DNA of 48,894 nt, taken from Magnetococcales bacterium. Lineage in GTDB: Bacteria; Pseudomonadota; Magnetococcia; Magnetococcales; UBA8363. The stretch is taken from the NCBI GenBank assembly GCA_015228975.1, contig JADGCN010000014.1:1-48894 (forward strand). The letters are read 5' to 3'. A model generated the notes under the pieces. That model did no database searches and was not told the origin of the DNA. It worked only from the letters and a program-made list of their open reading frames with translations. The position numbers were made by a program, and so were the translations under genes. Every line of letters begins with the position of its first letter. Positions within the stretch are counted from its first letter, which is position 1. This document shows, in pieces, positions 37,640 to 47,002 of the stretch.

Positions 37640-38769
37640 AAAACTTAATGCCAGTTTTTTCCCGACATGGTATCCGGCTTTTCGGTCATCGCCGTAGTGT
37701 ACTCGGTACCTTGTTGGTGTGTTTGCCGTTCTTGACATGTGTCGCACCGGATACGGCCCGGGGTCAGGCGGATAACAAACCCGGTGCCAGTGTCGTCGTC
37801 TCCCTGGAAAAGCAGACCCACGAGTTGCTGTTGGAGGGGACGGTGGAGGCGGTGAAACAGGCGACCATGTCGGCCCAGGTGTCGGGTCAGGTCGTCGAGT
37901 TGAACTTTGACGTCAACGACTATGTGACCAAGGGTCAGGTGTTGTTGCGCATCAAGGGGGAGCAACGGGAAGCGGGTGTGGCGTTGGCCAAGGCGGGAGT
38001 GGATGAGGCCAAGGCGGCCCTGGCCCAGGCCAGCAGCGAACATGCGCGTTTGAAACAATTGTTCGACAAGCAGATGGTGACCAGTGCCAAAATGGATGCC
38101 GCCGTGGCGGCGATGTCGGCGGCGCAAGCGCGCCTGAAGGCGGCGCAGGCCCAGGTTTCCGGGGCCAGCGAAACCGCCGGGGACAACGTGGTCAAAGCCC
38201 CCTACTCCGGTTATGTGTTGGAACGTTTCGTTCAGCTTGGCGAGACGGCAAACATTGGTCATCCCATTTTTTCCGGCATGTCCCTGGATGAACTGCGGGT
38301 CATGGTGACGTTGCCGCAATCCGCCGAGCCGGTCGTTCGCAAACATATGGAGGCCCGCGTTCTGCTGGCGGATGGCAGCAGCATTCCCGGGGCTGGCGTC
38401 ACCCTGTTCCCCTATGCGGACAAGGGTACGCACACGGTCGGTGCCCGTATCAAGTTACCCAACGAAACCAAGGGATTGTTCCCTGGAATGTTGGTCAAGG
38501 TGGCCTTCAAGCTGGGGGAACGGGAGCGATTGCTGATCCCGGCAACGGCGATGGTGCAACGCAGTGAGGTGACGGGCATTTATCTCATGGGTGCCCAGGG
38601 CCAGGTCTCTTTCCGGCGTGTTCTGGCCGGTCGCCAGGATGATAAGGGCAGAGTGGAAGTGTTGGCGGGGTTGGTTCCGGGTGAACGGATCGCCCTGGAC
38701 CCCGTAATGGCGGGATTGGCTTTCAAGGCCACTCCCCAAGCCGATGACAAGGAAAAAGGAACGCATTGA
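37636..38769 (+). CDS. RND efflux periplasmic adaptor subunit
   Basis: A membrane-fusion protein of 377 residues from the ATG at 37636. N-terminal signal/anchor (about 22-45), then split lipoyl domain (SAQVSGQVVELNFDVNDYV and VVKAPYSGYVLERFVQLGE), a helical hairpin rich in Ala (about 110-180), beta barrel and C-terminal membrane-proximal domain. It links the RND pump to TolC. It overlaps the genes on both sides (ATGA with tolC, TGATG with the pump). Confidence 0.93.
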   Translation: MKNLMPVFSRHGIRLFGHRRSVLGTLLVCLPFLTCVAPDTARGQADNKPGASVVVSLEKQTHELLLEGTVEAVKQATMSAQVSGQVVELNFDVNDYVTKGQVLLRIKGEQREAGVALAKAGVDEAKAALAQASSEHARLKQLFDKQMVTSAKMDAAVAAMSAAQARLKAAQAQVSGASETAGDNVVKAPYSGYVLERFVQLGETANIGHPIFSGMSLDELRVMVTLPQSAEPVVRKHMEARVLLADGSSIPGAGVTLFPYADKGTHTVGARIKLPNETKGLFPGMLVKVAFKLGERERLLIPATAMVQRSEVTGIYLMGAQGQVSFRRVLAGRQDDKGRVEVLAGLVPGERIALDPVMAGLAFKATPQADDKEKGTH

Positions 38770-41700
38770 TGGGCGGCGAGGAACTCTCTTTTTCTGGGCG
38801 CATTGCCGGCAAGTTTCAAAATTCGGCGATCACCCCCCTGCTGGGGCTGGTGGGTTTTTTATTGGGCCTCATGGCCGTGGCCATCACCCCGCAGGAGGAG
38901 GAGCCACAAATTTCGGTAACGTTTGCCAATGTGTTCATTCCCTACCCCGGGGCATCCGCCGCCGAAGTGGAAAAGGTGGTGGCGACGCCGGCGGAGCAGA
39001 TCTTGTCCGAAGTGGAGGGGGTCAAGCATGTCTACTCCATCTCCCGTCCGGGCATGGCCATTGTCACGGTGCAGTTCACCGTTGGCGAAAACCGCAACAG
39101 CGCAATCTTGCGACTCTATAACGCCGTTTTTTCCAACGAAGATTTTTTGCCGCGTAATCTGGGCGTGGGCCGGCCTTTGGTCAAGCCCAAAGGGATCGAT
39201 GACGTGCCCATCGTCACGTTCACCCTGTGGAGTGATGATCCGAATTGGGGATCCTACGAACTCGCCCATGTGGCGCATGCCCTGGAGGCGGAATTGAAAC
39301 GCGTTCCCGATACCCGGGATATCTATACCATCGGGGCGCCGGATCGCGTTGTCCATGTGGTTTTGGATCCCCTCAAGCTGTCGGGTTACCAACTGACCCT
39401 GGAGGACATCAGCCAATCCCTGGGGGCGTTCAACGCCGTTGGTCACGTGGGTGCCATGGTGTCCGACAATCGCCATGTCTTGGTGCAATCGGGGGAATTC
39501 CTGCAAACGGCGGAAGAGGTGGCCAGTCTGGTGGTGGCGATGCGTAACGGTGCGCCGGTCTACTTGCAGGACGTGGCCCGGGTGACGTTGGAGCCTGATC
39601 AACCCCTCTCTTATGTATGGTTCGGTACCGGTCCCAGTGCCCATATCGAGGGGGATGCCCCGGTGCGGGACACCCCGGCGGTGACCCTGGCGGTTGCCAA
39701 GAAACCGGGGGCCAATGCCTCCTCCATCGCCAAAAATGTCATTGACCGGATGCAACAATTAAAAGGTTACATCATTCCCGACAACGTGCATTACAAGATC
39801 ACCCGCGACTATGGCGCCACGGCGGCGGCCAAGGCGCAAAAATTGATCGGCAAGCTGGCATTTGCCACGTTCTTCGTCGTGTTGCTGGTGCTTTTGACCA
39901 TGGGATGGCGCGAGGCGGCCATCGTCGGCACCGCGGTCATTTTAACCCTGGCCCTGACCTTGTTCGCCAACTGGGCCTGGGGGTTTACGCTGAATCGTGT
40001 CTCGTTGTTCGCCCTGATTTTTTCCATCGGCATTTTGGTCGACGACGCCATTGTCGTCGTGGAAAACATCCATCGTCACATGCATGGTGGCAGCAAACCG
40101 TTGTTGGAAATCATCCCCCAGGCGGTACATGAAATTGGCGGACCCACCATTCTGGCGACCTTTACCGTCATTTCCGCCCTGTTACCCATGACGTTCGTCA
40201 CCGGCCTCATGGGGCCCTACATGAGTCCCATTCCCATCAATGCCAGCATTGGCATGGTGATTTCGTTGTGTGTCGCTTTTGTGATCACCCCCTGGCTGGC
40301 CTACAAAGGGTTGAATCGTCGCTATTCGAAAAGTTTGGAACACAGGGGGCACCATGCCGCGAATCATGCCAGCGGTGGCGAGGAGGTTTCCCCGGGGATG
40401 CTGCGTTTCTTCACCGCCGTCTATCGCCCCTTTCTGACCAGCCGGTTGGCCATTTTGAATCGCTTGTTGCTGGGTGTCGCCATTTTTGTCTTGATTGGCC
40501 TCTCTTTGATGCTGGTTACCCAAGAAAAAGTGGTGCTGAAAATGCTCCCGTTTGACAACAAGTCAGAATTTCAGATTGTCGTGGACATGCCGCAGCAGGC
40601 CTCTTTGCAGGAGACCAGCCGCGTCATGACCGCCTTGACCGACTATTTGGCCAAGATGCCGGAGGTGACCAACTACCAAGCCTATGCGGGTATTTCCGGT
40701 CCCACGGGATTCAATGGTCTGGTGCGGCAATACTATTTGCGCAAGGGCAATTATGTAGGGGACATTCAGGTCAATATTGTGGACAAGCATCATCGCAATC
40801 GCAAAAGCCACGAGATCGCCCGGTCGATTCGCAAACCTTTGCAAGATATCGCCGCCCCCATGGGTGCCAATGTCAAAATCGTCGAAGTCCCCCCGGGTCC
40901 CCCGGTTCAGTCCCCCCTGGTCGTGGAGGTTTATGGCCCGGAATTGTCGGGGCAACACCACTTGGCCCGACAGATTGAAACCGTTTTTAAACAAACACCG
41001 GATATTGTCGATATCGACACCAGTGTCGAGCATGACACCGAGCGGCTCATAGTTCAAGTGGATCGCCAACGGGCAGCCCTGCTGGGTGTCAGTCAGGCTT
41101 CCGTCAACCAGATACTGGCCACGGCCCTTGGTGGCAACGATCTCTCCTTCGTCCATACGGAAACCTCCAAGTATGCCACTCCGATACGCGCCGAGTTGGG
41201 TTCTGCCGACAAGGGTGATCTGGCGACGATACTGAACATGAAAGTGCGCAATACCAGCGGTGGACTGATTCCCTTGTCCGATTTCGTCACGGTTAAAAAA
41301 GCGGGTATTGATCACGCCATCTACCACAAGGATATGGCGCGAGTGGTTTATGTCACGGGTGACATGGCGGGCGATCTCGACAGCCCGCTGTACGGCATGG
41401 GTGCCATTTACGGCAAATTAGAGGCGCTGAAGTCCGTCAGTGGGCAACCGCTGACGCAATACTTGATCAATCAGCCGGCGGTCCCGTTCGACTACAGCGT
41501 CAAATGGGATGGCGAATGGCAGATCACGTATGAAACCTTCCGTGACATGGGCATAGCCTACAGCGTTGGATTGTTGATGATCTATCTGTTGGTTGTGGCG
41601 CAATTCCGTTCCTATCTGGTACCGTTGGTCATCATGGCCCCGATTCCCCTGACCGTGATCGGGGTCATGCCGGGACATGCCCTCCTGGGTGCCCAGTTCA

Positions 41701-42035
41701 CGGCGACATCAATGATTGGCATGATTGCCCTGGCGGGAATCATCGTGCGTAATTCCATATTATTGGTGGATTTCGTCAATGAGACCGTGGCCAGCGGCAA
41801 TTCCCTGGATAAAGCGGTCATCTTATCGGGTGCCATTCGCGCCAAACCCATCATTCTCACCGGTCTGGCCGCCATGTTGGGTGCCTTTTTCATCCTTGAT
41901 GATCCCATTTTCAGCGGTCTGGCCATCGTTCTGATCTTCGGTATTTTCATCTCAACCGTGCTGACCTTGTGGATCATTCCCATCCTGTATTTCAGCATGA
42001 TGCATGGGCAAATTGGCAAACAGGGTGCCGCGTAA
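38769..42035 (+). CDS. RND-family efflux pump permease
   Basis: An inner-membrane RND pump of 1088 residues with 12 predicted helices and two large periplasmic loops. The proton-relay segment FSIGILVDDAIVVVENI with the Asp pair is present near residue 420, as are the N-terminal region and the AGIIVRNSILLVDF repeat near residue 990. It resembles the hydrophobe/general efflux type rather than a metal pump, but the substrate cannot be determined. The ATG at 38769 overlaps the adaptor stop. Two methionine-rich membrane-protein genes follow directly. Confidence 0.94.
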   Translation: MGGEELSFSGRIAGKFQNSAITPLLGLVGFLLGLMAVAITPQEEEPQISVTFANVFIPYPGASAAEVEKVVATPAEQILSEVEGVKHVYSISRPGMAIVTVQFTVGENRNSAILRLYNAVFSNEDFLPRNLGVGRPLVKPKGIDDVPIVTFTLWSDDPNWGSYELAHVAHALEAELKRVPDTRDIYTIGAPDRVVHVVLDPLKLSGYQLTLEDISQSLGAFNAVGHVGAMVSDNRHVLVQSGEFLQTAEEVASLVVAMRNGAPVYLQDVARVTLEPDQPLSYVWFGTGPSAHIEGDAPVRDTPAVTLAVAKKPGANASSIAKNVIDRMQQLKGYIIPDNVHYKITRDYGATAAAKAQKLIGKLAFATFFVVLLVLLTMGWREAAIVGTAVILTLALTLFANWAWGFTLNRVSLFALIFSIGILVDDAIVVVENIHRHMHGGSKPLLEIIPQAVHEIGGPTILATFTVISALLPMTFVTGLMGPYMSPIPINASIGMVISLCVAFVITPWLAYKGLNRRYSKSLEHRGHHAANHASGGEEVSPGMLRFFTAVYRPFLTSRLAILNRLLLGVAIFVLIGLSLMLVTQEKVVLKMLPFDNKSEFQIVVDMPQQASLQETSRVMTALTDYLAKMPEVTNYQAYAGISGPTGFNGLVRQYYLRKGNYVGDIQVNIVDKHHRNRKSHEIARSIRKPLQDIAAPMGANVKIVEVPPGPPVQSPLVVEVYGPELSGQHHLARQIETVFKQTPDIVDIDTSVEHDTERLIVQVDRQRAALLGVSQASVNQILATALGGNDLSFVHTETSKYATPIRAELGSADKGDLATILNMKVRNTSGGLIPLSDFVTVKKAGIDHAIYHKDMARVVYVTGDMAGDLDSPLYGMGAIYGKLEALKSVSGQPLTQYLINQPAVPFDYSVKWDGEWQITYETFRDMGIAYSVGLLMIYLLVVAQFRSYLVPLVIMAPIPLTVIGVMPGHALLGAQFTATSMIGMIALAGIIVRNSILLVDFVNETVASGNSLDKAVILSGAIRAKPIILTGLAAMLGAFFILDDPIFSGLAIVLIFGIFISTVLTLWIIPILYFSMMHGQIGKQGAA

Positions 42036-42040
42036 CGATC

Positions 42041-42595
42041 ATGACGACTGAAAATAAAAACAATTCTGACCTGCTCAAGCAGGCCATGGCGGATTTCAAA
42101 GAGGCGGTGCGACTGCGCAATATCCTGCATATCCGTGTCGCCTCCCGGGTGACCACCTTGCTGCGCGCCGGGATGGTCAGCCTGGCGGTGGTGGCGGTGG
42201 TGTTCCTGTTCCTGCTTTGGACGGTCAGTTCCAAACTCGATATCATGATCAACGTCATGGAGGTCATGAATCACAGATTCACGAACATGGCCAAGGATAT
42301 GTCTGTCATGCGAGAGGTGATCGCCAGCATGGACCAGAACATGGCCAGCATGCCAGTAATTGTCGAGGAGGTCGGTTCCATGCAAAAAACGGTGGCTGCC
42401 ATGAACCCGGATATTCAAAAAATCGCCAAACAGATGCATTTGATTGAAATAAATATGGGCGGCATCACCCAGGCGGTCGGGCATATGACGCAAACCTTTT
42501 CGGCCATGGACTTCAATGTCCAGGAAATCGACAAGGGCGTCCACCGCACGGCACGGCCTATGAAAATGTTCAACAAATTCTCTCCATTACCTTGA
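42041..42595 (+). CDS. Methionine-rich single-pass membrane protein, first paralog
   Basis: A 184-residue protein starting 5 bp after the pump stop (ATG at 42041). A hydrophilic helical N-terminus (1-40), one transmembrane helix (about 43-62; SLAVVAVVFLFLLW) and a long helical domain follow. In that domain Met recurs every 3-11 residues, including NMASMPVIVEE and SMQKTVAAM. It ends in RTARPMKMF near the C-terminus. I recognise no family. The next gene is a clear paralog. Its position in the pump operon suggests an accessory or envelope-anchored coiled-coil role; Met richness could mean metal (copper or silver) contact or simply coiled-coil packing. Confidence 0.8.
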   Translation: MTTENKNNSDLLKQAMADFKEAVRLRNILHIRVASRVTTLLRAGMVSLAVVAVVFLFLLWTVSSKLDIMINVMEVMNHRFTNMAKDMSVMREVIASMDQNMASMPVIVEEVGSMQKTVAAMNPDIQKIAKQMHLIEINMGGITQAVGHMTQTFSAMDFNVQEIDKGVHRTARPMKMFNKFSPLP

Positions 42596-42609
42596 TACGG
42601 GGGCCATAC

Positions 42610-43176
42610 ATGGCAAACGAGCACGAAATGGATGATGCGATTGGTATCATCAGCGAAACGTTTGGCACTTTCCGGGCGGAAATGGAGCAGGTCAACAGGG
42701 TTGCCTCCAAAATTGCCAAAAAGACACAATGGTTCATCCGCATTACCATGGGCATCATTGCCGTGGCTTTCGCCTACGTTTTCTTCCAGGTGACCCAGGT
42801 GACGACCAACATGGTCGATATGATCGGCAGCATGGATACCATGTTGAACCGGTTTGGCGGCATGTCCGAGGATATGGGCCATTTGACCGCGGCTGTCCAA
42901 TCCATGGGGGATAACATTCAGGGCATGCCCGTTATTGCCCAGGACATGCAGCGTATGAACCAGGACGTGGCCGGGATGCAGAACTCTGTCAGCGCCATGT
43001 TGGCCGATGTGACCAGCATGGATAAAAATGTCGATACCATTCGACTGAGCACCTACCAGATGGCGGATCGGTTTGTCAGCGTGAATGGTGCGGTTTCTCA
43101 CATGAATTACAATGTTTGGCAGATGTCTCGCCCGACGAATATGTTTGGACCCATGAACTGGTTGTCGCCTCCATAA
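42610..43176 (+). CDS. Methionine-rich single-pass membrane protein, second paralog
   Basis: A 188-residue protein from the ATG at 42610 with GGGGG upstream. It has the same plan as its neighbour: helical N-terminus, transmembrane helix (about 45-63; ITMGIIAVAFAYVFF), then a Met-patterned helical region. IQGMPVIAQDMQRMNQDVAGM (split: IQGMPVIAQDM, QRMNQDVAGM) aligns with the neighbour's MPVI segment, and the C-terminus has SRPTNMFGPMNW aligning with RPMKMF. Tandem duplication is the obvious origin. Function unknown. Confidence 0.8.
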   Translation: MANEHEMDDAIGIISETFGTFRAEMEQVNRVASKIAKKTQWFIRITMGIIAVAFAYVFFQVTQVTTNMVDMIGSMDTMLNRFGGMSEDMGHLTAAVQSMGDNIQGMPVIAQDMQRMNQDVAGMQNSVSAMLADVTSMDKNVDTIRLSTYQMADRFVSVNGAVSHMNYNVWQMSRPTNMFGPMNWLSPP

Positions 43177-43236
43177 GGATGGAATGTGACTGTTTCGGGG
43201 GATCCGATCCGCATGTCAATAAGGATAATGTCTTCA

Positions 43237-44034
43237 ATGAGAGAACGATGGGAGCGATGGTCGGTACTGTTGGCGTTGCTGTTGGGGGTGGCGGTACTCT
43301 TGCCGACCTCGGGGGCGGCCCAGGATGCCGAACAGTCGCCAACCTTTAAAAACAGCCTCGGCATGGTCTTCAACCTGATTCAGCCGGGAAAGTTTTTGAT
43401 GGGAAGTCCGGGCAGCGACAAGAATAGATACCGGGATGAAATCCAGCATCCCGTGGTCATCTCCAAGCCGTTTTACATGCAGACAACGGAGGTGACGCAA
43501 GGTCAGTGGCAAGCGATTATGGGGGATAATCCGGCGTATTTCATGCGTTGTGGCGATGATTGTCCCATCGAGGAGATTTCCTGGGAAGATATTCAAATCT
43601 TTCTCGAAAAATTAAATGCCAAAGGTGAGGGGACGTATCGATTGCCCACCGAGGCGGAATGGGAATATGCCGCACGAGGTGGGGCGATAACGCTGTATTC
43701 GTTTGGTGATGATGTGACAGAGGTTGCCAACTATTCGTGGCATGGCAAAAATTCGGGTAGCAAAACGCACCCGGTTGCCAAACTGGCACCCAATCGCTGG
43801 GGGTTGTACGATATGGAGGGCAACGTCTATGAATGGGTTGCCGATTGGTATGGTCCCTACCCAACTACAGAAGTGACCGATCCCAAAGGACCATCATCGG
43901 GCACTTACCGCGTGGCCCGGGGGGGCGGTTGGCATAGCAGCCCAGGGCGTGTCCGTCCGGCGGTGCGCAACATCTACGGACCCACGTTTCGTTACTATCG
44001 CCTGGGCTTTCGCCTGGTCAAGACCATCTCCTGA
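43237..44034 (+). CDS. Secreted FGE-fold (SUMF1-like) protein
   Basis: A 265-residue protein from the ATG at 43237, which gives a textbook signal peptide (MRERWERW then a Leu/Val-rich core, cleavage near GAAQ) and has AAGGA 11 nt upstream; a GTG at 43186 would extend it by 17. The body is an FGE-sulfatase-type fold: NSLGMVFNLIQPGKFLMGS, TTEVTQGQW, YRLPTEAEWEYAARGG, GLYDMEGNVYEWVADW, ARGGGWHSS, LGFRLV. The two Cys that generate formylglycine are missing, so it is probably not a sulfatase activator. Related in fold to the lipoprotein at 23757 but without MORN repeats. It may end the pump operon transcript. Confidence 0.88.
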   Translation: MRERWERWSVLLALLLGVAVLLPTSGAAQDAEQSPTFKNSLGMVFNLIQPGKFLMGSPGSDKNRYRDEIQHPVVISKPFYMQTTEVTQGQWQAIMGDNPAYFMRCGDDCPIEEISWEDIQIFLEKLNAKGEGTYRLPTEAEWEYAARGGAITLYSFGDDVTEVANYSWHGKNSGSKTHPVAKLAPNRWGLYDMEGNVYEWVADWYGPYPTTEVTDPKGPSSGTYRVARGGGWHSSPGRVRPAVRNIYGPTFRYYRLGFRLVKTIS

Positions 44035-44143
44035 ATGGGCAACCGCGCAACCCTGGTGGGTGGTCCCAGCGTATGACGCCTGCTTGAAAACTGTATCGTG
44101 ATATCGTGGCAATGGACGTGAGAACGCAGCGGTGGTTGCCCCT

Positions 44144-45562
44144 TCACCCCATGTCATCGTGCCATGGCTGCGGGAGAGGCTGCCAATGACCCGGGGAAGA
44201 ATCCAGGTGGGGTGGCATCCGCTCCTGCTCACACAAAGAGGCTAACGTCTCCCCCTGACGGATTATTTCGTGCCGTCCCCGGGCATTCACCAATATGATC
44301 GGCGGTCGCAACTCAATGAATTGCAACCATTGGGTGTTGTTGTAGGCACCCACGGGAGAAAAAACCAGGCGGTCCCCCACCGCAAGGGGCGGCAGGGTGA
44401 CCATTTGGCGCATGTAATCGATATTCATGCACAATGGCCCGAAGATTGCCGTCTCTTCAGGCACCCCATCTTTGGGCTGCACCAACTGAACTGGATGGTG
44501 ATACCATAAAGCCGTCAATAATAGATTGATCCCGGCGTCCAGAATAATGCCGCGTCGGCCATCAACCAGACGTTTGGTACCCACTACGGTGGCAGCCAAC
44601 GATTGGGCATCGTCAACAACAGCCCGTCCGCTTTCAAAGATGAGGAGTGGCAACGGCCCGGACCGGTTGGACAATCCCTTTTTCAAAGCCATGCCGATAC
44701 GTTTTGTATACTCTTCCAATTCGGGAACTGCCTGTTCCGGGGGGATTGGTGTCCCTTGCAGGGCGTTGTGCGAGGGAAAACCACCACCGATATCCAAATA
44801 GGCGATACGGGTTCCACTATCCCGTTCCACCTCGTGGAGGAACTCGGTCATGAGACGTACCTGTTCTCCATAAGCCGTGGGATCCAGAATGAAGGTGCCA
44901 ATGTGGCTATGCAATCCGTTCAGGGTCAGGTGCGGGGAAAGGCGGATGCGGGTCGCGGCCTCAATGGCTTGGCCATTCTCCAGATTGAAACCAAAACGGC
45001 TCCAAGGTTCGGTAATTCCCGTATTAAAATTTAAACGCAAGGCAACGGAAACGACTCGGCCCTGCTCCCTGGCCACGCTTTCCATGAGATCCAATTCATC
45101 CAGATGATCCAGATGCACATGGGCCCCTTCGGAAACAGCGCGTTCCAGAATCGCACGCGGTTTGTAGGGACCGTTGAAGAGGATCCGGTTGCCGGGTACA
45201 CCCAGCAGGCGCGCCTTTTCATACTCCGACTTGGAGACGACTTCGGCCCAGGAGCCTTCCTGATGCAGAATACGGCAAATGGCCGCGGTGATATTGGTTT
45301 TATAGGACCAACCATGCACAACGGTGGGATAATGATTTGTAAAAGATTGGATCATGCCTCGAACGTTGTCACGCAATCGTTTTTCCGAAGTGATGAACAA
45401 AGGGGAACCATAGCTGTTCATCAAATCATCGATGGCGACACCGTCAATTTCGGAACAGATGCCTTGGTTGCGCCGATAACCGAAGGTGTTGATCGCCCCC
45501 TTGCTGAGGGGTTGAATCCAGGGTGGATCCCAGGCGCGTAACGTAGAAGATGGTTTATTCAT
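44144..45562 (-). CDS. Type III PLP-dependent decarboxylase (LysA/ODC fold)
   Basis: A 472-residue alanine-racemase-fold decarboxylase. The PLP lysine is in SYKTN (about residue 88); HSHIG, DIGGGFPSH (phosphate-binding Gly loop), FESGRAVV and the active-site GPLCMNIDYM (Cys and Asp from the partner subunit) are present. The CMNID sequence differs from LysA (CES) and ODC (CDG), so the substrate is probably neither diaminopimelate nor ornithine. An N-terminal extension of about 35 residues is not typical of LysA. It lies 15 bp after the ATP-grasp gene. The pairing resembles BtrK with BtrJ, which act on a carrier-bound amino acid, but this is inference. Confidence 0.88.
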   Translation of the reverse strand: MNKPSSTLRAWDPPWIQPLSKGAINTFGYRRNQGICSEIDGVAIDDLMNSYGSPLFITSEKRLRDNVRGMIQSFTNHYPTVVHGWSYKTNITAAICRILHQEGSWAEVVSKSEYEKARLLGVPGNRILFNGPYKPRAILERAVSEGAHVHLDHLDELDLMESVAREQGRVVSVALRLNFNTGITEPWSRFGFNLENGQAIEAATRIRLSPHLTLNGLHSHIGTFILDPTAYGEQVRLMTEFLHEVERDSGTRIAYLDIGGGFPSHNALQGTPIPPEQAVPELEEYTKRIGMALKKGLSNRSGPLPLLIFESGRAVVDDAQSLAATVVGTKRLVDGRRGIILDAGINLLLTALWYHHPVQLVQPKDGVPEETAIFGPLCMNIDYMRQMVTLPPLAVGDRLVFSPVGAYNNTQWLQFIELRPPIILVNARGRHEIIRQGETLASLCEQERMPPHLDSSPGHWQPLPQPWHDDMG

Positions 45563-45577
45563 GAACAGCGGCTTTCA

Positions 45578-46666
45578 TCATGCAGGCGGCGAGGCGTGGT
45601 TGCCGGTTGTGGCCATGGCGGCCCAGCGTTCAAAATCGACAGCGAGATCCCGGGCATGGCGGATGAACAACGTCCCGGTTTTTGCGGCGGGAAGGGCGGG
45701 GCATTGTTCTCGCGCCAACAGATGCATCAGCAGCGCTGGCAGGTTTCGTCCCACGGCGTGACTCATGTAGATCCAGGAGGGGAAGCGCGGATTGAGTTCC
45801 ACCAGATACAGTTTGCCATCCTCGCCGCGCAGGGCTTCCACCTCCAGAGGGCCACGCCAGGATAAATGACGGGTCAAAGTTTCCGCCATTTCCAACAGTT
45901 CCTGATCGGCGATGGTGATCCCCGACCATGCCTTCCCTTGGTCGGTCGTGCCGCGTTTGCGCATCATCACGGCCCCCAACAAAGTGCTTTCCCCATCGCA
46001 CACCGCGGTCAGATTGACTTCGTGACCCGGAATGAAACGTTGCACCAGGATGGGATACCCCCATTGCTGGGCAATCCGCCAGCAAGCGGTTTTGGCTTCG
46101 TTGGCGTTGCGAACCACGTGGGCACCATAGACGCGCCCTTTGATGACCAACGGGTAGGACCACCCCATTTGGTGACAGGTGTCAAAGAAACCCATGTCGT
46201 TGACGATGCGGGTGGCCGGGGTTGCCACACCCGTCGCCGCACCCAAGGCGGGAAGGTTTTCTTTGCTCCGTGTTGTCAGTGTTTTCCGATCCGGCAACAA
46301 GGAGGCAATGCCCAGCTCCGCCAATGCGGGTTGCAACCGCTGAAGATTGTCAAGCTCCGCATCCAGGCAGGGGACGATGGCGTCCACCGTCACTTTGCTT
46401 TTGATTTCATGCAGCCGTTCCAGCAACGCTGCCTCACCCAGGGAGGGATATGGGAGGAGGTAGGCTTCATCGCAAGCATGATCGTCATAAAGTCCGGCAT
46501 CCAGGGCATCATAACTCAGGGCGATCAAGCGACCGCGAAACTCCGGGTGTTGCCGCAGGCACCGTGCTACCGCCAATCCCGGGGCCGGGTTGTCGGCACG
46601 CGCCCCCATTCCGGTAATGGCGATGGTCCAGGTACGCCAATTGTTCGACCGCTGCTCTGATGTCAT
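45578..46666 (-). CDS. ATP-grasp carboxylate-amine ligase
   Basis: A 362-residue ATP-grasp enzyme. An N-terminal Rossmann-like pre-grasp domain (about 1-110, ITGMGARADNPAPGL) is followed by the ATP-grasp fold: Lys in LVIKGRVYGAHVV, the VQRFIPGHEVN segment that binds adenine and Mg, and E-A-L...VELNPRFPS supplying the metal-binding Glu/Asn. Such enzymes activate a carboxylate as acyl phosphate and join it to an amine or thiol. The start overlaps the PqqD-like gene stop (ATGA) and the decarboxylase follows, so the three are co-translated. The substrate is not readable. Confidence 0.88.
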   Translation of the reverse strand: MTSEQRSNNWRTWTIAITGMGARADNPAPGLAVARCLRQHPEFRGRLIALSYDALDAGLYDDHACDEAYLLPYPSLGEAALLERLHEIKSKVTVDAIVPCLDAELDNLQRLQPALAELGIASLLPDRKTLTTRSKENLPALGAATGVATPATRIVNDMGFFDTCHQMGWSYPLVIKGRVYGAHVVRNANEAKTACWRIAQQWGYPILVQRFIPGHEVNLTAVCDGESTLLGAVMMRKRGTTDQGKAWSGITIADQELLEMAETLTRHLSWRGPLEVEALRGEDGKLYLVELNPRFPSWIYMSHAVGRNLPALLMHLLAREQCPALPAAKTGTLFIRHARDLAVDFERWAAMATTGNHASPPA

Positions 46667-46938
46667 GGGATGCTTTGGGCCAGTTGCTGGGAAAACCCCG
46701 CAACCGCTGCCGTGGCACTCTCCAGGGTTACGGCGTAGATCTCCGTCAATCTGTGTGCCACTTCCTCCGTCGATACCCCGCTTTGCAACAATTCCAAAAT
46801 CGTCAAACCCGTGGTGTTGACGGTAAAACTGAGACCGCTCACCGGATCGAAGACCAAACCGGTGCGACTGACCGCAAGGTGTTCCAATCGTCCCGGGTCC
46901 AAGGACTTCCGGGATGGTGACAGACCCGAGTCGGCCAT
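46663..46938 (-). CDS. PqqD-family peptide-binding (RRE-like) protein
   Basis: A 91-residue protein matching the PqqD fold: a beta hairpin (H-L-A-V-S-R-T-G-L-V-F-D-P), then L-S-F-T-V-N-T-T-G-L-T-I-L-E-L-L and a helix S-T-E-E-V-A-H-R-L. PqqD-like domains are RiPP recognition elements that hold leader peptides for modifying enzymes. GGAGGT lies 3 nt upstream of the ATG at 46938. The stop overlaps the ATP-grasp gene. No radical-SAM enzyme or HprK-type kinase is adjacent, so this is not a standard PQQ or HprK-related system. Confidence 0.8.
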   Translation of the reverse strand: MADSGLSPSRKSLDPGRLEHLAVSRTGLVFDPVSGLSFTVNTTGLTILELLQSGVSTEEVAHRLTEIYAVTLESATAAVAGFSQQLAQSIP

Positions 46939-46968
46939 GTTACCTCCAACACAAGGATGACGAACGGG

Positions 46969-47002
46969 AAAAAAACGAGGTCAGGCACAGGCGAATGCCT
47001 GT
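46969..47002 (-). terminator. Possible attenuator between the peptide gene and pqqD
   Basis: On the minus strand a hairpin ACAGGC/GCCTGT with a 4-nt loop (47002-46987) is followed after 11 nt by a run of seven T (46975-46969). A second small GGCAG/CTGCC stem lies just upstream. The U-run is too far from the stem for a textbook terminator, so partial termination is the most that can be claimed. It would let the peptide be made in excess over the enzymes. Confidence 0.35.

Noticed and set aside
44037-44141. GGGCAACC and GGTTGCCC inverted repeat between the FGE-fold and decarboxylase genes
   Set aside because: Arms are about 90 nt apart with no U-run at either side, so a bidirectional terminator is not supported.
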